Notes: generated by a model not told the origin, from the sequence alone. A stretch of DNA of 64,000 bases from Acidovorax sp. (GCF_021287135.1 NZ_JAJTBB010000048.1:1-64000), one strand, 5' to 3'. Shown: positions 33,912 through 43,229, counted from the first letter of the stretch. Numbers and translations are program-made.

Positions 33912-34934
33912 TCAATATTCCGCGTTCTGCGCCGGGCCCCGCTGGCGGCCCGGAGCCTGCCGCGACGGCGTGCCTCCCCGGCCGAACTGGTGCCAGGCGC
34001 GCCGCAGCTGGGTGTCGGAGCTGAAGCCGGCCATGTGCGCGGCCTGCGTCACGTTGCGCCCCGATTGCAGCGCCGCCTCGGCTGTGGCCAGGCGGATGCG
34101 GCGCAGGTACTGCAGCGGCGCGATGCCGGCGTGCTCCAGGAACAGCCGCGTCAGGTGCCGGGGCGAGGTGTGGGCCACCTGCGCCATGGCGGGAACGCTC
34201 CAGTCCGCCTGGGGCTGCTGGCCCACGGCATCCTGCACGCGGTGCAGCGCGGCGTGCAGGTGGTCGCGGTGCTGCAGAAAGGGCGAAAACTCCGGCGCGT
34301 CCGGCCCGCGGCGCAGGGCCACCACCATGGCCTGCGCCACCTGGGCGGCCAGCGCGGGGCCGCAGATCGCGGCGATGCGGTGCAGCACCAGGTCGATGCC
34401 GGTGGTCACGCCGGCGCTGCTGTAGACGGCGCCATCGGACACGAACACCCGGTTGGCCACCACGTCGCAGCGCGGGTCTGCCGCGGCCAGCTCCTCCAGG
34501 TGCTGGTGGTGGGTGGTGGCACGGCGGCCGGTCAGCAGACCCGCGTGGGCGGCCAGCACGGCGCCGGCGCACACGGTCACAAGCTCCAGCGTGCCCGCCG
34601 CCGGCCGCAGGCCGCGCAACCAGTGCAGCAGCGCCCGCGCCTCCTCGCTGTCCACGCGGATGTGCTGCCCGGCCAGCCCCACCAGCACCACCCAGGCGGG
34701 CCGCGGCAGGGTGGCGGGCAGCGGCTCCAGCCCGGCCACCACCGCGCCCACCGAGGTCACCGACTGGGGCGTGGGGCTCACGAAGTGCTGCACAAACCGC
34801 TCGGGCAGGCCCTGGGCGGCCAGGGCCTGGTTGGCAATGCGCAGCGCCTCCGCCGGGCCGGCCCAGTCCAGCACCAGGCTGCCCGGCAGCAGGGCGAAGT
34901 AGACGTGGATGGGGGCGGGCGGCGCGGCGGTCAT
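33912..34934 (-). CDS. GlxA-type AraC-family transcriptional regulator with DJ-1/PfpI-like N-terminus
   Basis: A 340-residue regulator. Residues about 8-185 form a DJ-1/PfpI-like amidotransferase fold, with VTVCAGAVLAAHAGLL at the nucleophile elbow, where the cysteine is kept. Residues about 235-325 are an AraC DNA-binding domain with two helix-turn-helix units (VAHTSPRHLTRLF and AAHMAGFSSDTQLRRAW). It is the last gene of a run with a DJ-1 protein (31 nt upstream) and an isochorismatase-fold hydrolase, all on the minus strand, and probably controls this operon. The ligand is unknown. Confidence 0.9.
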   Translation of the reverse strand: MTAAPPAPIHVYFALLPGSLVLDWAGPAEALRIANQALAAQGLPERFVQHFVSPTPQSVTSVGAVVAGLEPLPATLPRPAWVVLVGLAGQHIRVDSEEARALLHWLRGLRPAAGTLELVTVCAGAVLAAHAGLLTGRRATTHHQHLEELAAADPRCDVVANRVFVSDGAVYSSAGVTTGIDLVLHRIAAICGPALAAQVAQAMVVALRRGPDAPEFSPFLQHRDHLHAALHRVQDAVGQQPQADWSVPAMAQVAHTSPRHLTRLFLEHAGIAPLQYLRRIRLATAEAALQSGRNVTQAAHMAGFSSDTQLRRAWHQFGRGGTPSRQAPGRQRGPAQNAEY

Positions 34935-34965
34935 CGAGCGTGGTCCTGGGGAATCCCCGGAAGGG

Positions 34966-35589
34966 TTAAGGGTGCGGGTTCCAAGGGGTGTCCATCTGCC
35001 GGGCGGTGCGCTCGGCCAGCGCAGCGCCCGCCAGCCGTGCGACCAAGTGCAGGCTCATGTCGATGCCTGCGCTGATGCCGGCGGACGTGACCCGTGCGCC
35101 CCGGTCCACCCAGCGCACATTTTCCTGCACGCTCAGCGCGGGATACCGTGCGCGCAGGTCGGCCACGTCTTCCCAGTGCGTGGTGACCGGCCCTTCGGTG
35201 ACGACGCCGGCCGCGGCCAGCAGAAAAGCGCCCGTGCAGACCGATGCGGTGATCTGCGCGCCGGCCGCGGCCTGGGCGATCCAGGCCAGGGTGCGGGGGC
35301 ACGCAGCGGCCGCGTCCACGACGCCGCCCGGCACGATGAGCACATCCGGCGGCGCGGCGTTGTCGAAATGGGCGTCCGGCAGCACGCGCAGGCCGGCGCG
35401 GGCGCGCACGGGGCTGCTGTCGCGGGCCACGCATTGCACGCTGAACAGATCGTGGGCCGCGCCCGGCTGCAGCCGGTGGTGCATGCGGCTGGCGGTGGTG
35501 AAGACTTCGTACGGGCCGCCCAGGTCCAGGGCTTCCACGTCGTCGAACACCAGGATGGCGATGCGCAGGGGCGCGGCTGCGGCGCTCAT
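34966..35589 (-). CDS. DJ-1/PfpI family protein (isonitrile hydratase-like)
   Basis: A 207-residue protein with the full DJ-1/PfpI fold. The N-terminal strand is IAILVFDDVEALDLGGPYEV, and the nucleophile elbow is SVCTGAFLLAAAGVV with the conserved cysteine, as in isonitrile hydratases and GlxA sensory domains. The last block, GARVTSAGISAGIDM, is also typical. Its start overlaps the upstream hydrolase gene by 4 nt. It is related to the N-terminal half of the next gene, the AraC-type regulator, so the operon carries one stand-alone and one DNA-binding version of the same fold. The activity is inferred. Confidence 0.85.
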   Translation of the reverse strand: MSAAAAPLRIAILVFDDVEALDLGGPYEVFTTASRMHHRLQPGAAHDLFSVQCVARDSSPVRARAGLRVLPDAHFDNAAPPDVLIVPGGVVDAAAACPRTLAWIAQAAAGAQITASVCTGAFLLAAAGVVTEGPVTTHWEDVADLRARYPALSVQENVRWVDRGARVTSAGISAGIDMSLHLVARLAGAALAERTARQMDTPWNPHP

Positions 35590-36149
35590 GCGGCCACCGC
35601 CCGCTGCAGGGCCTGGGCAACGGTGCAGAGCGTGGCAAACCGGCCTTGCAGCACCGTGGCCGTGCGGGCCTTGATGTCGGCCGCGGTCAGGGGCTGGCCG
35701 TCTGGCTGCACCATGTCCCAGGTCAGGGTGGCGTCGGGTACGAAGTCCACCGTCCAGCCCAGGTCCGAGGCGTGGCGGGTGGTGGTCTCGCAGCACTGCT
35801 CGGTGCGGATGCCGCTCACGATCAGGCGCTGGATGCCGTGCCGCGTGAGCCACACGTCCAGCCCCGTACCTACCAGCGCGCTGTGGCGCGACTTGGTGAA
35901 GGTGGCGGCCGCGGTGAAAGGTGCCAGCCCTTCCAGCGGGCGCACCTGGCCCGAGGCCTGTGCGAACGGGTTGTCCGGCTGCTCGGGCCCATCGCTGTGG
36001 AAGACGCGCACGATGGGCACCTGCGCCGCAGCGCAGCCCTCGATCAGCGCGTTCTGTGCCGCGAGGTAGGCGGGCAGGTCCTGGGCCGTGAAAAAGGGGC
36101 GGTGGCGAAACGACTCCTGGACATCGATCACTATCAGACAGGTTTTCAT
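35586..36149 (-). CDS. Isochorismatase-fold cysteine hydrolase
   Basis: A 187-residue hydrolase. The catalytic triad of the family is visible: Asp-9 in VIDVQESF, the lysine in TFTKSRHSA and the nucleophilic cysteine in GIRTEQCCETT. Members cleave isochorismate, nicotinamide or ureido compounds; the exact substrate is open. It starts at MKTCLIV, four codons after an upstream in-frame ATG. It is the first gene of the three-gene operon with the DJ-1 protein and the AraC regulator. The stem-loop about 43-76 nt upstream may regulate it. Confidence 0.88.
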   Translation of the reverse strand: MKTCLIVIDVQESFRHRPFFTAQDLPAYLAAQNALIEGCAAAQVPIVRVFHSDGPEQPDNPFAQASGQVRPLEGLAPFTAAATFTKSRHSALVGTGLDVWLTRHGIQRLIVSGIRTEQCCETTTRHASDLGWTVDFVPDATLTWDMVQPDGQPLTAADIKARTATVLQGRFATLCTVAQALQRAVAA

Positions 36150-36191
36150 GGGGTGCCTCAAGGCGTGCAGTGGTTGATGCCGCTGATGGTG

Positions 36192-36225
36192 CCTTTGCCG
36201 GGGATCCGAAGCCGGATCGCAAAGG
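36192..36225. promoter_or_regulatory. Hairpin/operator candidate in the divergent region of the isochorismatase and esterase genes
   Basis: CCTTTGC (36192-36198) pairs with GCAAAGG (36219-36225), and within it GATCCG (36203-36208) pairs with CGGATC (36213-36218). The nested dyad lies 43 nt before the isochorismatase ATG, a fitting place for the product of the AraC-type gene of that operon or for an RNA structure. No T-run follows. Confidence 0.45.
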
Positions 36226-36381
36226 ACAAATACCGATCAATTTACGCCAAGATGGACGCCGCGGTGCGCAAGGCCCTGGAGCGGGCTGCGTTCGAGCGAG
36301 AGCGCCCGCCGCCAGAAGCTGGTATGGTGGTCAGGGTTTTCCCTGATTTTTCCTCCCACACCCCATTCCCTGCCCCTGCCC

Positions 36382-37497
36382 ATGCCACGCCGCTCCCGGC
36401 TCTTCTCCTTGTCCGCGTGGACCCGCACCTACCAGCGCAGCCTCAAGGCCTTTGCCCAGGCGGCCCGGGCTGCGCGGCCGGCACCCGCCAAGGTGGCCGC
36501 CCCGCGCCGCGCTGCGGCCGTGGCATCGGCGGCGGCAGCGGCGGCGGCAGCGGGCGCGCGGCGCAGGCCGGGCCGCCCGGCCCCGGCGCGCGGGGAATGG
36601 CTGTCGGGCATTGCGCCGGGGCCGGCCGGCGCGCGGCGCTACCAGCTCTACATTCCCCCCGCGCTGGGGCTGCGCCCGGGCGAGACCTTGCCCTTGCTTG
36701 TCATGCTGCACGGCTGCGGGCAGACGGCGCGCGACCTGGCGGCCGCCACGCGCATGAACCGGCTGGCGGCCCGGGAGCGGTTCCTGGTGCTCTACCCCGA
36801 GCAGGAGCGCGTGGCCAACGCCCACGGCTGCTGGAACTGGTTCGAGCGCCGCAATGGCAAGGCCGAGGCCGAAGCTGCCACGCTGCTGGCGGCCGTGGAC
36901 CAGGTGGCGCGCCGCCATCCGGTGGACCCGTCCCGTGTGGCCGTGGCCGGCCTGTCCGCGGGCGGCAGCATGGCCGTGCTGATGGCCGCGCTGTACCCGC
37001 AGCGGTTCTGCGCCGTGGCCATGCATTCGGGCGTGGCGCCCGGCACGGCGGAATCCGCCGCCACCGCTCTCGCGGCGATGAACGGGCGGCGTGCCGCGCA
37101 CCTGCCGGACCCGGTGGCCGCGCCGCGCAAGGCCGACGCGGGTGCGATGGCGAACGGGAGCGACGGCGTGGCGTTGCCGCCGCTGCTGGTGGTGCATGGC
37201 GATGCCGACGGCGTTGTCTCGGTGCGCAACGCGGCCGACACCGCCACGCTGTGGGCCCAGGCGCTGGGCGCACGGCCCGGGGCGCTGCGCACGCTGCAGC
37301 GCGGCCGGCGCTATGCGACACGGGTCACGGAGTTCAAGGCGCGGGGCCGGGCGGTGGTGGTGCTGCGCGAAGTCGTGGGGCTGGCGCACGCCTGGAGCGG
37401 CGGCGCCCCGCGGCGCCCCTACAGCGACCCGGCCGGCCCCGACGCCTCGGCCCTGGTGTGGGCCTTTGTGGCGCGCCACTTCGCCAAAGTCCGGTAA
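36382..37497 (+). CDS. PHB-depolymerase-family esterase
   Basis: A 371-residue alpha/beta hydrolase of the LpqC/PHB-depolymerase group, which cut polyesters or small esters. The oxyanion block is LLVMLHGCGQTARDLA, the catalytic serine lies in GLSAGGSMAVLM, the aspartate in VVHGDADGVV and the histidine in GLAHAWSGG. The N-terminal 70 residues are basic and Ala-rich (SAAAAAAAAG) and have no standard signal peptide; this is typical of PHB-granule-linked relatives. The start at 36382 is the first ATG and fits the family. It is convergent with the AI-2E-type permease gene, with a remnant of the short repeat in the junction. Confidence 0.88.
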   Translation: MPRRSRLFSLSAWTRTYQRSLKAFAQAARAARPAPAKVAAPRRAAAVASAAAAAAAAGARRRPGRPAPARGEWLSGIAPGPAGARRYQLYIPPALGLRPGETLPLLVMLHGCGQTARDLAAATRMNRLAARERFLVLYPEQERVANAHGCWNWFERRNGKAEAEAATLLAAVDQVARRHPVDPSRVAVAGLSAGGSMAVLMAALYPQRFCAVAMHSGVAPGTAESAATALAAMNGRRAAHLPDPVAAPRKADAGAMANGSDGVALPPLLVVHGDADGVVSVRNAADTATLWAQALGARPGALRTLQRGRRYATRVTEFKARGRAVVVLREVVGLAHAWSGGAPRRPYSDPAGPDASALVWAFVARHFAKVR

Positions 37498-37530
37498 AAA
37501 CACGTTGCAGCGCCCGGCTGGTGGGCGCTG

Positions 37531-37557
37531 GCAGCTATGAAAAACATAGCTTGCTAG
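37531..37557 (+). repeat. Short double-hairpin repeat, partial copy
   Basis: GCAGCTATGAAAAACATAGCTTGCTAG contains only the first hairpin (GCTATG with CATAGC) and the start of the TGCTTGC linker. The second hairpin is missing. It lies between the convergent esterase and permease genes and overlaps the last codon of the permease. Confidence 0.6.
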
Positions 37558-38708
37558 ACCAGCCGCGCCGCCACCAGCTCCTTCTTCAGGTAGGCATAGA
37601 ACAGCGGCGCCGCCACCAGACCGGCGGGCCCGAACACCGCCTCGGCCACGAACATCACGGACAGCAGCTCCCACACGCCCATCTGCGTGCGGCGGCCGAC
37701 GACCTTGGCGTTGATCACGTACTCGGCCTTGTGGATCAGGATCAGAAAGCCCAGGCAGGCGGCCGCGGCCAGCGGCGACACCGACAGCCCCACGATGGTC
37801 AGCACCGCGTTGCACACCAGGTTGCCCACGATGGGCACCAGCCCCGCCACAAAGGTGAAGGTGATCAGCACCGGCGTGTAGGGCAGCTCGACCCCCCACC
37901 ACGGCAGCACGAACAGCAGGAAGAGGGCGGTGAGCAGCGTGTTGAAGGCAGCGATCCAGAACTGCGCCGCCACGATCTGGCGGAAGGCCTCGCCGAACAG
38001 CAGAATGCGCTGGCGCAGCTGCTCTGCCAGCGGCCCGAGCGGGCCGCCCAGCGGGCGCACGGCGGCCAGGGCCCCGATCAGCAGCCCGACATAGGCAAAC
38101 AGCACCCCGGCCAGCCAGGCGCGTCCGGCCATGGCCAGCGCCCCGGCCTTGGCGCCCAGGTAGCTGGCCAGCACGCGCTGCAGTTCGGCGGCGCCGTCGG
38201 GCAGGTGGCTGGCCATGTCGGCGGGCAGCTTCTGGCGCAGCTCGAGCACCGTGCGGGCCATGTAGGTGAGCAGCTCCTGGTACTGGTGCGGTGCGGCAAC
38301 CAGGTAGCCCCGGGAATGGGTCAGCCCCAGCCCCAGCAGCACCAGCGGCAGCAGCATGACGAGGGCGGCGGCCATGATTTGCGCCAGCCGGAGGGTGCGG
38401 GGCGCCGGGGCCGGCTGCCGCACCATGGGGGCCGCCAGGGACGCAAACCACCGCGTCAGCGCGCGGGTCAGCAGAAAACCCAGGCACACGCACAGCAGGC
38501 CGGGCAGCAGCCCGCGCCACATCACCAGCAGCAGCGTGCCGGCCATCAGCCCGTAGCTGGCGATCTCCACGCCACGGTGGGCGCGCTCCGTGTCCGCGGC
38601 GCCGTCAAGCACTGCGGGGTGCGGGCCGCTTTCGCCGGGCGTGGGCGGCACGGGTTCTGCCGCGGAAGGCAGGGCGGGCTGGGCGGGCAGGGGGGAGCGT
38701 GATGCCAT
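37554..38708 (-). CDS. AI-2E / UPF0118 family membrane transporter
   Basis: A 384-residue inner-membrane protein with about eight hydrophobic helices after a 45-residue Pro/Ala-rich cytoplasmic N-terminus. The family motif lies in the C-terminal half: AGLVPIVGNLV, then the conserved GLSVSPLAAA and the ending helix block GPAGLVAAPLFYAYLKKEL. Members export autoinducer-2 or act as Na+/H+ exchangers, so the name does not fix the substrate. It is followed (upstream on the plus strand) by purM in the same direction, separated by 92 nt, so a purM-first transcript is possible. Confidence 0.85.
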   Translation of the reverse strand: MASRSPLPAQPALPSAAEPVPPTPGESGPHPAVLDGAADTERAHRGVEIASYGLMAGTLLLVMWRGLLPGLLCVCLGFLLTRALTRWFASLAAPMVRQPAPAPRTLRLAQIMAAALVMLLPLVLLGLGLTHSRGYLVAAPHQYQELLTYMARTVLELRQKLPADMASHLPDGAAELQRVLASYLGAKAGALAMAGRAWLAGVLFAYVGLLIGALAAVRPLGGPLGPLAEQLRQRILLFGEAFRQIVAAQFWIAAFNTLLTALFLLFVLPWWGVELPYTPVLITFTFVAGLVPIVGNLVCNAVLTIVGLSVSPLAAAACLGFLILIHKAEYVINAKVVGRRTQMGVWELLSVMFVAEAVFGPAGLVAAPLFYAYLKKELVAARLV

Positions 38709-38800
38709 GCGCTGTCACCAACATTCAAGACAGGCCGCCGCCCGCCGCTGCAGGTCCGGGCCGGTGCGCGGCACGGTGCGGCGGGGTGGGCGCCGGGCCG

Positions 38801-39844
38801 TCAGGCCACCACCACGGCCGCGCCTTCGCCGCGCGGCGCAATCGTGCCGATGGTGTACACCTGCTCGCCCGCAGCACGCAGCGTGGCGGCCGTGGCCTCG
38901 GCGGCGGCAGCGTCCACCACCACCACCATGCCGATGCCGTTGTTGAACGTGCGGTTCATCTCGATGTCGTCGATGCCGGCGGTCTTTTGCAGCCAGGCAA
39001 ACAGCTCGGTCTGGGGCCAGCTGCCCTTCTTCAGGTGGGCGGCCGTGCCCTCGGGCAGCACGCGGGGAATGTTCTCCAGCAGGCCGCCGCCGGTGATGTG
39101 CGCCAGGGCCTTGATCGGGTGTTGTGCCAGCGCGGCCAGCACGTTCTTCACGTACAGGCGGGTGGGTTCCATGATGGCCTGCTTGAAGGGCTTGCCGTCC
39201 AGCGTGGCGGGAGCGCTGCTGCCGGCGCGCTCGATGCACTTGCGCACCAGGCTGAAGCCGTTGGAGTGCACACCGGCCGAGGCCAGGCCCAGCACCACGT
39301 CGCCGGGCTTCACATCCTTGCCGGTGAGGATCTTGCTCTTTTCGACCGCGCCCACGGCAAAGCCGGCCAGGTCGTATTCGCCCGCAGGGTACATGCCGGG
39401 CATCTCGGCCGTTTCGCCGCCGATGAGGGCGCAGCCCGACAGCTCGCAGCCCTTGGCGATGCCGCCGACCACGGCGGCGGCCGTGTTCACGTCGAGCTTG
39501 CCGCAGGCGAAGTAGTCCAGGAAGAACAGGGGCTCGGCGCCTTGCACCAGCACGTCGTTCACGCTCATGGCCACCAGGTCGATGCCCACGGTGTCGTGCA
39601 TGTTCCATTCAAACGCCAGCTTGAGCTTGGTGCCCACGCCGTCGGTGCCCGACACCAGCACCGGCTCCTGGTAGCGCTTGGGCACTTCGAACAGCGCGCC
39701 AAAACCGCCGATGCCCGCCAGCACGCCTTCGCGCATCGTCTTCTTGGCCAGCGGCTTGATGCGCTCGACCAGTGCGTCGCCCGCGTCGATGTCAACGCCG
39801 GCGTCTTTGTAGGAAATGGGGGTGGAGGCGGAGGAAGAGCTCAT
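38801..39844 (-). CDS. purM: Phosphoribosylformylglycinamidine cyclo-ligase (AIR synthetase)
   Basis: A 347-residue cytosolic enzyme that closes the imidazole ring in purine synthesis using ATP. Family blocks are [29 protein letters not shown], the ATP-binding [14 protein letters not shown] and [16 protein letters not shown]. The last block [16 protein letters not shown] is also present. The start at [14 protein letters not shown] gives the normal length; the frame is open upstream with no similarity. It is divergent from hda, a typical betaproteobacterial arrangement. Confidence 0.97.
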   Translation of the reverse strand: MSSSSASTPISYKDAGVDIDAGDALVERIKPLAKKTMREGVLAGIGGFGALFEVPKRYQEPVLVSGTDGVGTKLKLAFEWNMHDTVGIDLVAMSVNDVLVQGAEPLFFLDYFACGKLDVNTAAAVVGGIAKGCELSGCALIGGETAEMPGMYPAGEYDLAGFAVGAVEKSKILTGKDVKPGDVVLGLASAGVHSNGFSLVRKCIERAGSSAPATLDGKPFKQAIMEPTRLYVKNVLAALAQHPIKALAHITGGGLLENIPRVLPEGTAAHLKKGSWPQTELFAWLQKTAGIDDIEMNRTFNNGIGMVVVVDAAAAEATAATLRAAGEQVYTIGTIAPRGEGAAVVVA

Positions 39845-40139
39845 GGATGGTTCGTGCTGGTGGGCCCGCGTGCCGGGCTGTAAGCTGGGGATTTTAAGGG
39901 CCGCGGTCCCCACAGGGCCAAAGTCCCCATGGGCGCACCGCCTCAGCCAGGCCTCCGGCCGGGGCGCCGCAGGCGGCCACTGGCGGCAGACTAAAATCGT
40001 GCGCTGTCGCTTCCCTCCCACCGCAGTCACCTCCGGCTGGCGCCTTTCAGACTCCCGTGATGCCGTTCCCTTTCCTGTTGTTTGCCGCCGCTCCCGCTCC
40101 GTCCGCCGCAGGCCCGCACGGGCTGCCTGGGTGCCGCGC

Positions 40140-40841
40140 ATGAAGCAGCTGGCCCTGGACATCGGCCTGGCCACCGGCCCCACGCTGGAGCGGTTTTTCG
40201 CCGGGCCCAACGAGGCCGCGTTGCAGCACTTGCGCCTGGCCGTGGGCAGTGGCGACCCCGGCGCCGCACCCCGCTCGCCGGTGCCCACCTACCTCTGGGG
40301 CGAGCCCGGCAGCGGCAAAAGCCATTTGCTGCGGGCCGTGCGGCAGGCCTTGCGCGAGCAGGGCACGGCCGTGGGCTGGCTGGACCCCAGCGTGTCCGAG
40401 CCGCCCGAGTTTGACGAGCGCTGGGGCGCCGTGGTGATGGACGACACGCACCTGTACAGCACCGCCCAGCAGGCCACGGCCTTCAACTGGTTCGTCAACG
40501 CCCTGAACCCCGCCACCGGACCCCAGCGCTGGGTGCTGGCCGCCGGCAATGTGCCGCCGGCCGACCTGCCGCTGCGCGACGACCTGCGCAGCCGCCTGGG
40601 CTGGGGCCACGTGTTCCAGCTGCAGCTGCTGGGCGAGCCCGAACGCCGCGCCGTGCTGCGCCAGGAGGCCGATGCGCGCGGCGTGTTCCTGGGCGACGAC
40701 GTGATGGACTACATGCTCAAGCGCTTTTCGCGTGACCTGGGCAGCCTGATGCAGTTGCTGGACCAGCTCGACGCCTTTGCGCTGCGCACCCAGCGGGCCA
40801 TCACGATCCCCCTGCTCAAGACCATGCTGGAAACGCAATGA
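40140..40841 (+). CDS. hda: DnaA regulatory inactivator Hda (DnaA-homologue ATPase)
   Basis: A 233-residue AAA+ protein related to domain III of DnaA. With the sliding clamp it stimulates ATP hydrolysis by DnaA after initiation and prevents re-replication. The clamp-binding motif is at the N-terminus (QLALDIG, residues 3-9). Walker A is GEPGSGKSH, Walker B is VVMDDTH and the sensor/arginine-finger region is RDDLRSRL. I chose the ATG at 40140 (MKQLALD) because the clamp motif must be near the start. It is followed by a clear terminator and then by the HAD phosphatase gene. Confidence 0.93.
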   Translation: MKQLALDIGLATGPTLERFFAGPNEAALQHLRLAVGSGDPGAAPRSPVPTYLWGEPGSGKSHLLRAVRQALREQGTAVGWLDPSVSEPPEFDERWGAVVMDDTHLYSTAQQATAFNWFVNALNPATGPQRWVLAAGNVPPADLPLRDDLRSRLGWGHVFQLQLLGEPERRAVLRQEADARGVFLGDDVMDYMLKRFSRDLGSLMQLLDQLDAFALRTQRAITIPLLKTMLETQ

Positions 40842-40849
40842 CACGGTGC

Positions 40850-40880
40850 TCCGGCCGAGCCGCTTCGGCCGTTTTTTTGT
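40850..40880 (+). terminator. Intrinsic terminator after hda
   Basis: CGGCCGA (40852-40858) pairs with TCGGCCG (40865-40871) and is followed by a run of seven T (40872-40878). It separates hda from the HAD-pcnB-folK operon, whose first ATG is only 16 nt downstream of the T-run, so that operon needs its own promoter inside hda or partial read-through. Confidence 0.88.
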
Positions 40881-40893
40881 TCCTACTGCTTGA

Positions 40894-41598
40894 ATGACCC
40901 CTGATCCACGCCCTCTGCGGCTTGCGCTGTTCGACCTGGACCACACGCTGCTGCCCCTGGACTCCGACTACGAATGGGGCGAGTTCACCATCCGCATCGG
41001 CTGGAACGACCCTGTCGAGTTCGCGCGCCGCAACGACGAGTTCTATGCCCACTACCAGGCCGGCACGCTGGACGTGCACGACTATGTGCGCTTTGCCACC
41101 GAGGCCGTGCGCGAGCGCGGCCCCGAGGCCGCGGCCGCGGCCCATGCGCAGTTCATGCGTGAGGTGATCGGCCCGGCCATCCGCCCGCAGGCACTGGACC
41201 TCATCCGCCAGCACCAGGCCGCGGGCGACACGGTGCTCATCGTCACCGCCACCAATGAATTCGTGACCCGCCCCATCGCCCGGGCCCTGGGCGTGGGCGA
41301 TGAAGCGCTGCTGGCCGTGCAGCTGGTGCGCGACCCGCACACCGGCTGGTACACCGGCGAGATCGACGGCGTGCCCACCATGCGCGAGGGCAAGGTGCGC
41401 CGCATGGAGCAGTGGCTGGCCGAGCGCCAGCGCAGCTGGGCCGACGTGCAGAGCACGTTCTACAGCGACTCCATGAACGACGTGCCCCTGCTCGAAAAAG
41501 TCAACCACCCCGTGGCCACCAACCCCGACCCGCGCCTGCGCGCGCTGGCCCAGGAGCGCGGCTGGCGCATACTGGACCTGTTCAACACCCACCCATGA
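40894..41598 (+). CDS. HAD-superfamily phosphatase (HAD-IB, SerB-like)
   Basis: A 234-residue cytosolic phosphatase. The nucleophile motif is DLDHT (Asp-14, Asp-16, Thr-18), the second motif is VTATNEF and the last acidic motif is SDSMNDVPLL. The small helical cap between motifs 1 and 2 is of the C1 type seen in phosphoserine phosphatases. Relatives act on phosphoserine, histidinol phosphate or lipid-type substrates; which one applies is not clear. Its TGA overlaps the ATG of pcnB by 4 nt. Confidence 0.9.
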   Translation: MTPDPRPLRLALFDLDHTLLPLDSDYEWGEFTIRIGWNDPVEFARRNDEFYAHYQAGTLDVHDYVRFATEAVRERGPEAAAAAHAQFMREVIGPAIRPQALDLIRQHQAAGDTVLIVTATNEFVTRPIARALGVGDEALLAVQLVRDPHTGWYTGEIDGVPTMREGKVRRMEQWLAERQRSWADVQSTFYSDSMNDVPLLEKVNHPVATNPDPRLRALAQERGWRILDLFNTHP

Positions 41599-43229
41599 TC
41601 AAGAAGTTCATCGACAAACTGCTGGCCAAGACGACCGGCGCAGGCAGCCGCAAGCCCCGCTTCGGCAAGCGCGAGGAGGTGCCCGCGGCAGTGCACGGCA
41701 TCAACCCCGAGCTGGTGGACCGCCGCGCCGTGGAGGTCGTGCAGACGCTGCAGCAGGCGGGCTTCGAGGCCTACATCGTGGGCGGCGCCGTGCGCGACCT
41801 GCTGCTGGGCCTGCGCCCCAAGGACTTCGACGTGGCCACCAACGCCACGCCCGAGCAGGTCAAGGGGCTGTTCCGCCGCGCCTTCATCATCGGCAAGCGC
41901 TTTCGCATCGTGCACGTGGTGCACGGCCGGGGCCGCGAGCACGAGGTGATCGAGGTCTCCACCTTCCGCGCCTACATGGACAACGCTGCGGCCGAGCAGG
42001 TCAGCGGCAACGAGAAGACCAGCAAGCACCAGCTTGCCGGCATGCAGCACGCGGTGGACGCCAGCGGCCGCGTGCTGCGCGACAACGTCTGGGGTCCGCA
42101 GGACGAGGACGCCACGCGCCGCGACTTCACCGTCAACGCCATGTACTACGACCCGGCCAGCCAGGTGGTGGTGGACTACCACAAGGGCATCCAGGACGCG
42201 CGCAAGAAAGTGCTGCGCATGATTGGCGACCCGGCCACCCGCTACCGCGAAGACCCGGTGCGCATCATCCGTGCCGTGCGCTTTGCCGCCAAGCTCAGCG
42301 GCCTGGGCTTTGCGCTGGAGCCCAAGACCGCCGCGCCCCTGGTGCAGTCGCAGGCGCTGCTGGCCGACGTGCCGCAAAGCCGCATGTTTGACGAAATGCT
42401 CAAGCTGCTGCAGACGGGCCATGCCATCGCCACCATCGAACAGCTGCGCAAGCTGGGCCTGGCCAAGGGCATCTACCCGCTGCTGGACGTGGCGGTGGAA
42501 CGCGCCGACACGCCGTTCGTAAAAGCCGCGCTGGCCGACACCGACCGCCGCGTGCAGGAGGGCAAGCCCGTGGCGCCCAGCTTCCTGCTGGCCTGCGTGC
42601 TGTGGGCCGACGTGCGCGAGGGCTGGGAGGCGCGCCTGGCGCGGCGCGAGCACCCGTTCCCGGCGCTGCAGGAGGCGATTGACGAGGTGTTCGACCGCCG
42701 CATCGGCGACGTGTCGGGCCGTGGCAAGCTGGCCGCCGACATGCGCGAGATCTGGGTCATGCAGCCGCGCTTTGAAAAGCGCGTGGGCAGCACCCCGTTT
42801 GGCATGGTGCTGCAGCCGCGCTTCCGTGCAGGCTTCGACTTCCTGCGGCTGCGCGCCGACGTGGGGGAAATCAACGAGGCGCTGGCCGAATGGTGGCAGG
42901 ACTTCCAGGCCGCCGATGACGAGCGCCGTGAAGACCTGATGGACCAGGCCAAGGAAGAGCAGCGCTCGCGCCAAAAGGCGCAGCAGCCCGTGGTCAAGCG
43001 CGTGCCGCGCGCCACCCCGGCCGCCGATCCGCGCAGGCTGCCCCGCGGTGAAGACTCCACGGCGGACGCCGGCTCCGGGGCCGGCCCGGCCGATGGTGAC
43101 GATGCTGAATTCCCCGCTGACAGCGGCGCTCCCAAGAAGCGCCGCCGCCGTCGCCGCAAGCCCGGTGGTGGCGCTGGCGGCAGCGGTGGAGAGGGTGGCG
43201 ATGCGCCCGGCGTGGCCGCGGATGCCTAA
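41595..43229 (+). CDS. pcnB: Poly(A) polymerase I
   Basis: A 544-residue nucleotidyltransferase that adds poly(A) tails to RNA 3' ends and so speeds decay. The class II nucleotidyltransferase motif is GGAVRDLLLG followed by DFDVAT (catalytic aspartates). The next motif is ATRRDFTVNAMYYD, and RYREDPVRIIRAVRF is the tRNA/poly(A)-binding block. The C-terminal 90 residues are low-complexity and end with a strongly basic KKRRRRRRK followed by a Gly-rich tail, which should bind RNA. It is coupled to the HAD gene by a 4-nt overlap and to folK by an 8-nt overlap. A pcnB-folK pair is normal for proteobacteria. Confidence 0.95.
   Translation: MIKKFIDKLLAKTTGAGSRKPRFGKREEVPAAVHGINPELVDRRAVEVVQTLQQAGFEAYIVGGAVRDLLLGLRPKDFDVATNATPEQVKGLFRRAFIIGKRFRIVHVVHGRGREHEVIEVSTFRAYMDNAAAEQVSGNEKTSKHQLAGMQHAVDASGRVLRDNVWGPQDEDATRRDFTVNAMYYDPASQVVVDYHKGIQDARKKVLRMIGDPATRYREDPVRIIRAVRFAAKLSGLGFALEPKTAAPLVQSQALLADVPQSRMFDEMLKLLQTGHAIATIEQLRKLGLAKGIYPLLDVAVERADTPFVKAALADTDRRVQEGKPVAPSFLLACVLWADVREGWEARLARREHPFPALQEAIDEVFDRRIGDVSGRGKLAADMREIWVMQPRFEKRVGSTPFGMVLQPRFRAGFDFLRLRADVGEINEALAEWWQDFQAADDERREDLMDQAKEEQRSRQKAQQPVVKRVPRATPAADPRRLPRGEDSTADAGSGAGPADGDDAEFPADSGAPKKRRRRRRKPGGGAGGSGGEGGDAPGVAADA

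Noticed and set aside
35646-38702. 1018-codon plus-strand frame across isochorismatase, esterase and permease genes
   Set aside because: It crosses real genes on both strands and has no domain; the real proteins in other frames have full motif sets.
38699-38940. CRISPR, prophage or integron signals anywhere in the window
   Set aside because: No regularly spaced repeats, integrase, phage structural genes or attC-like arrays were seen; the dispersed repeats are not clustered.
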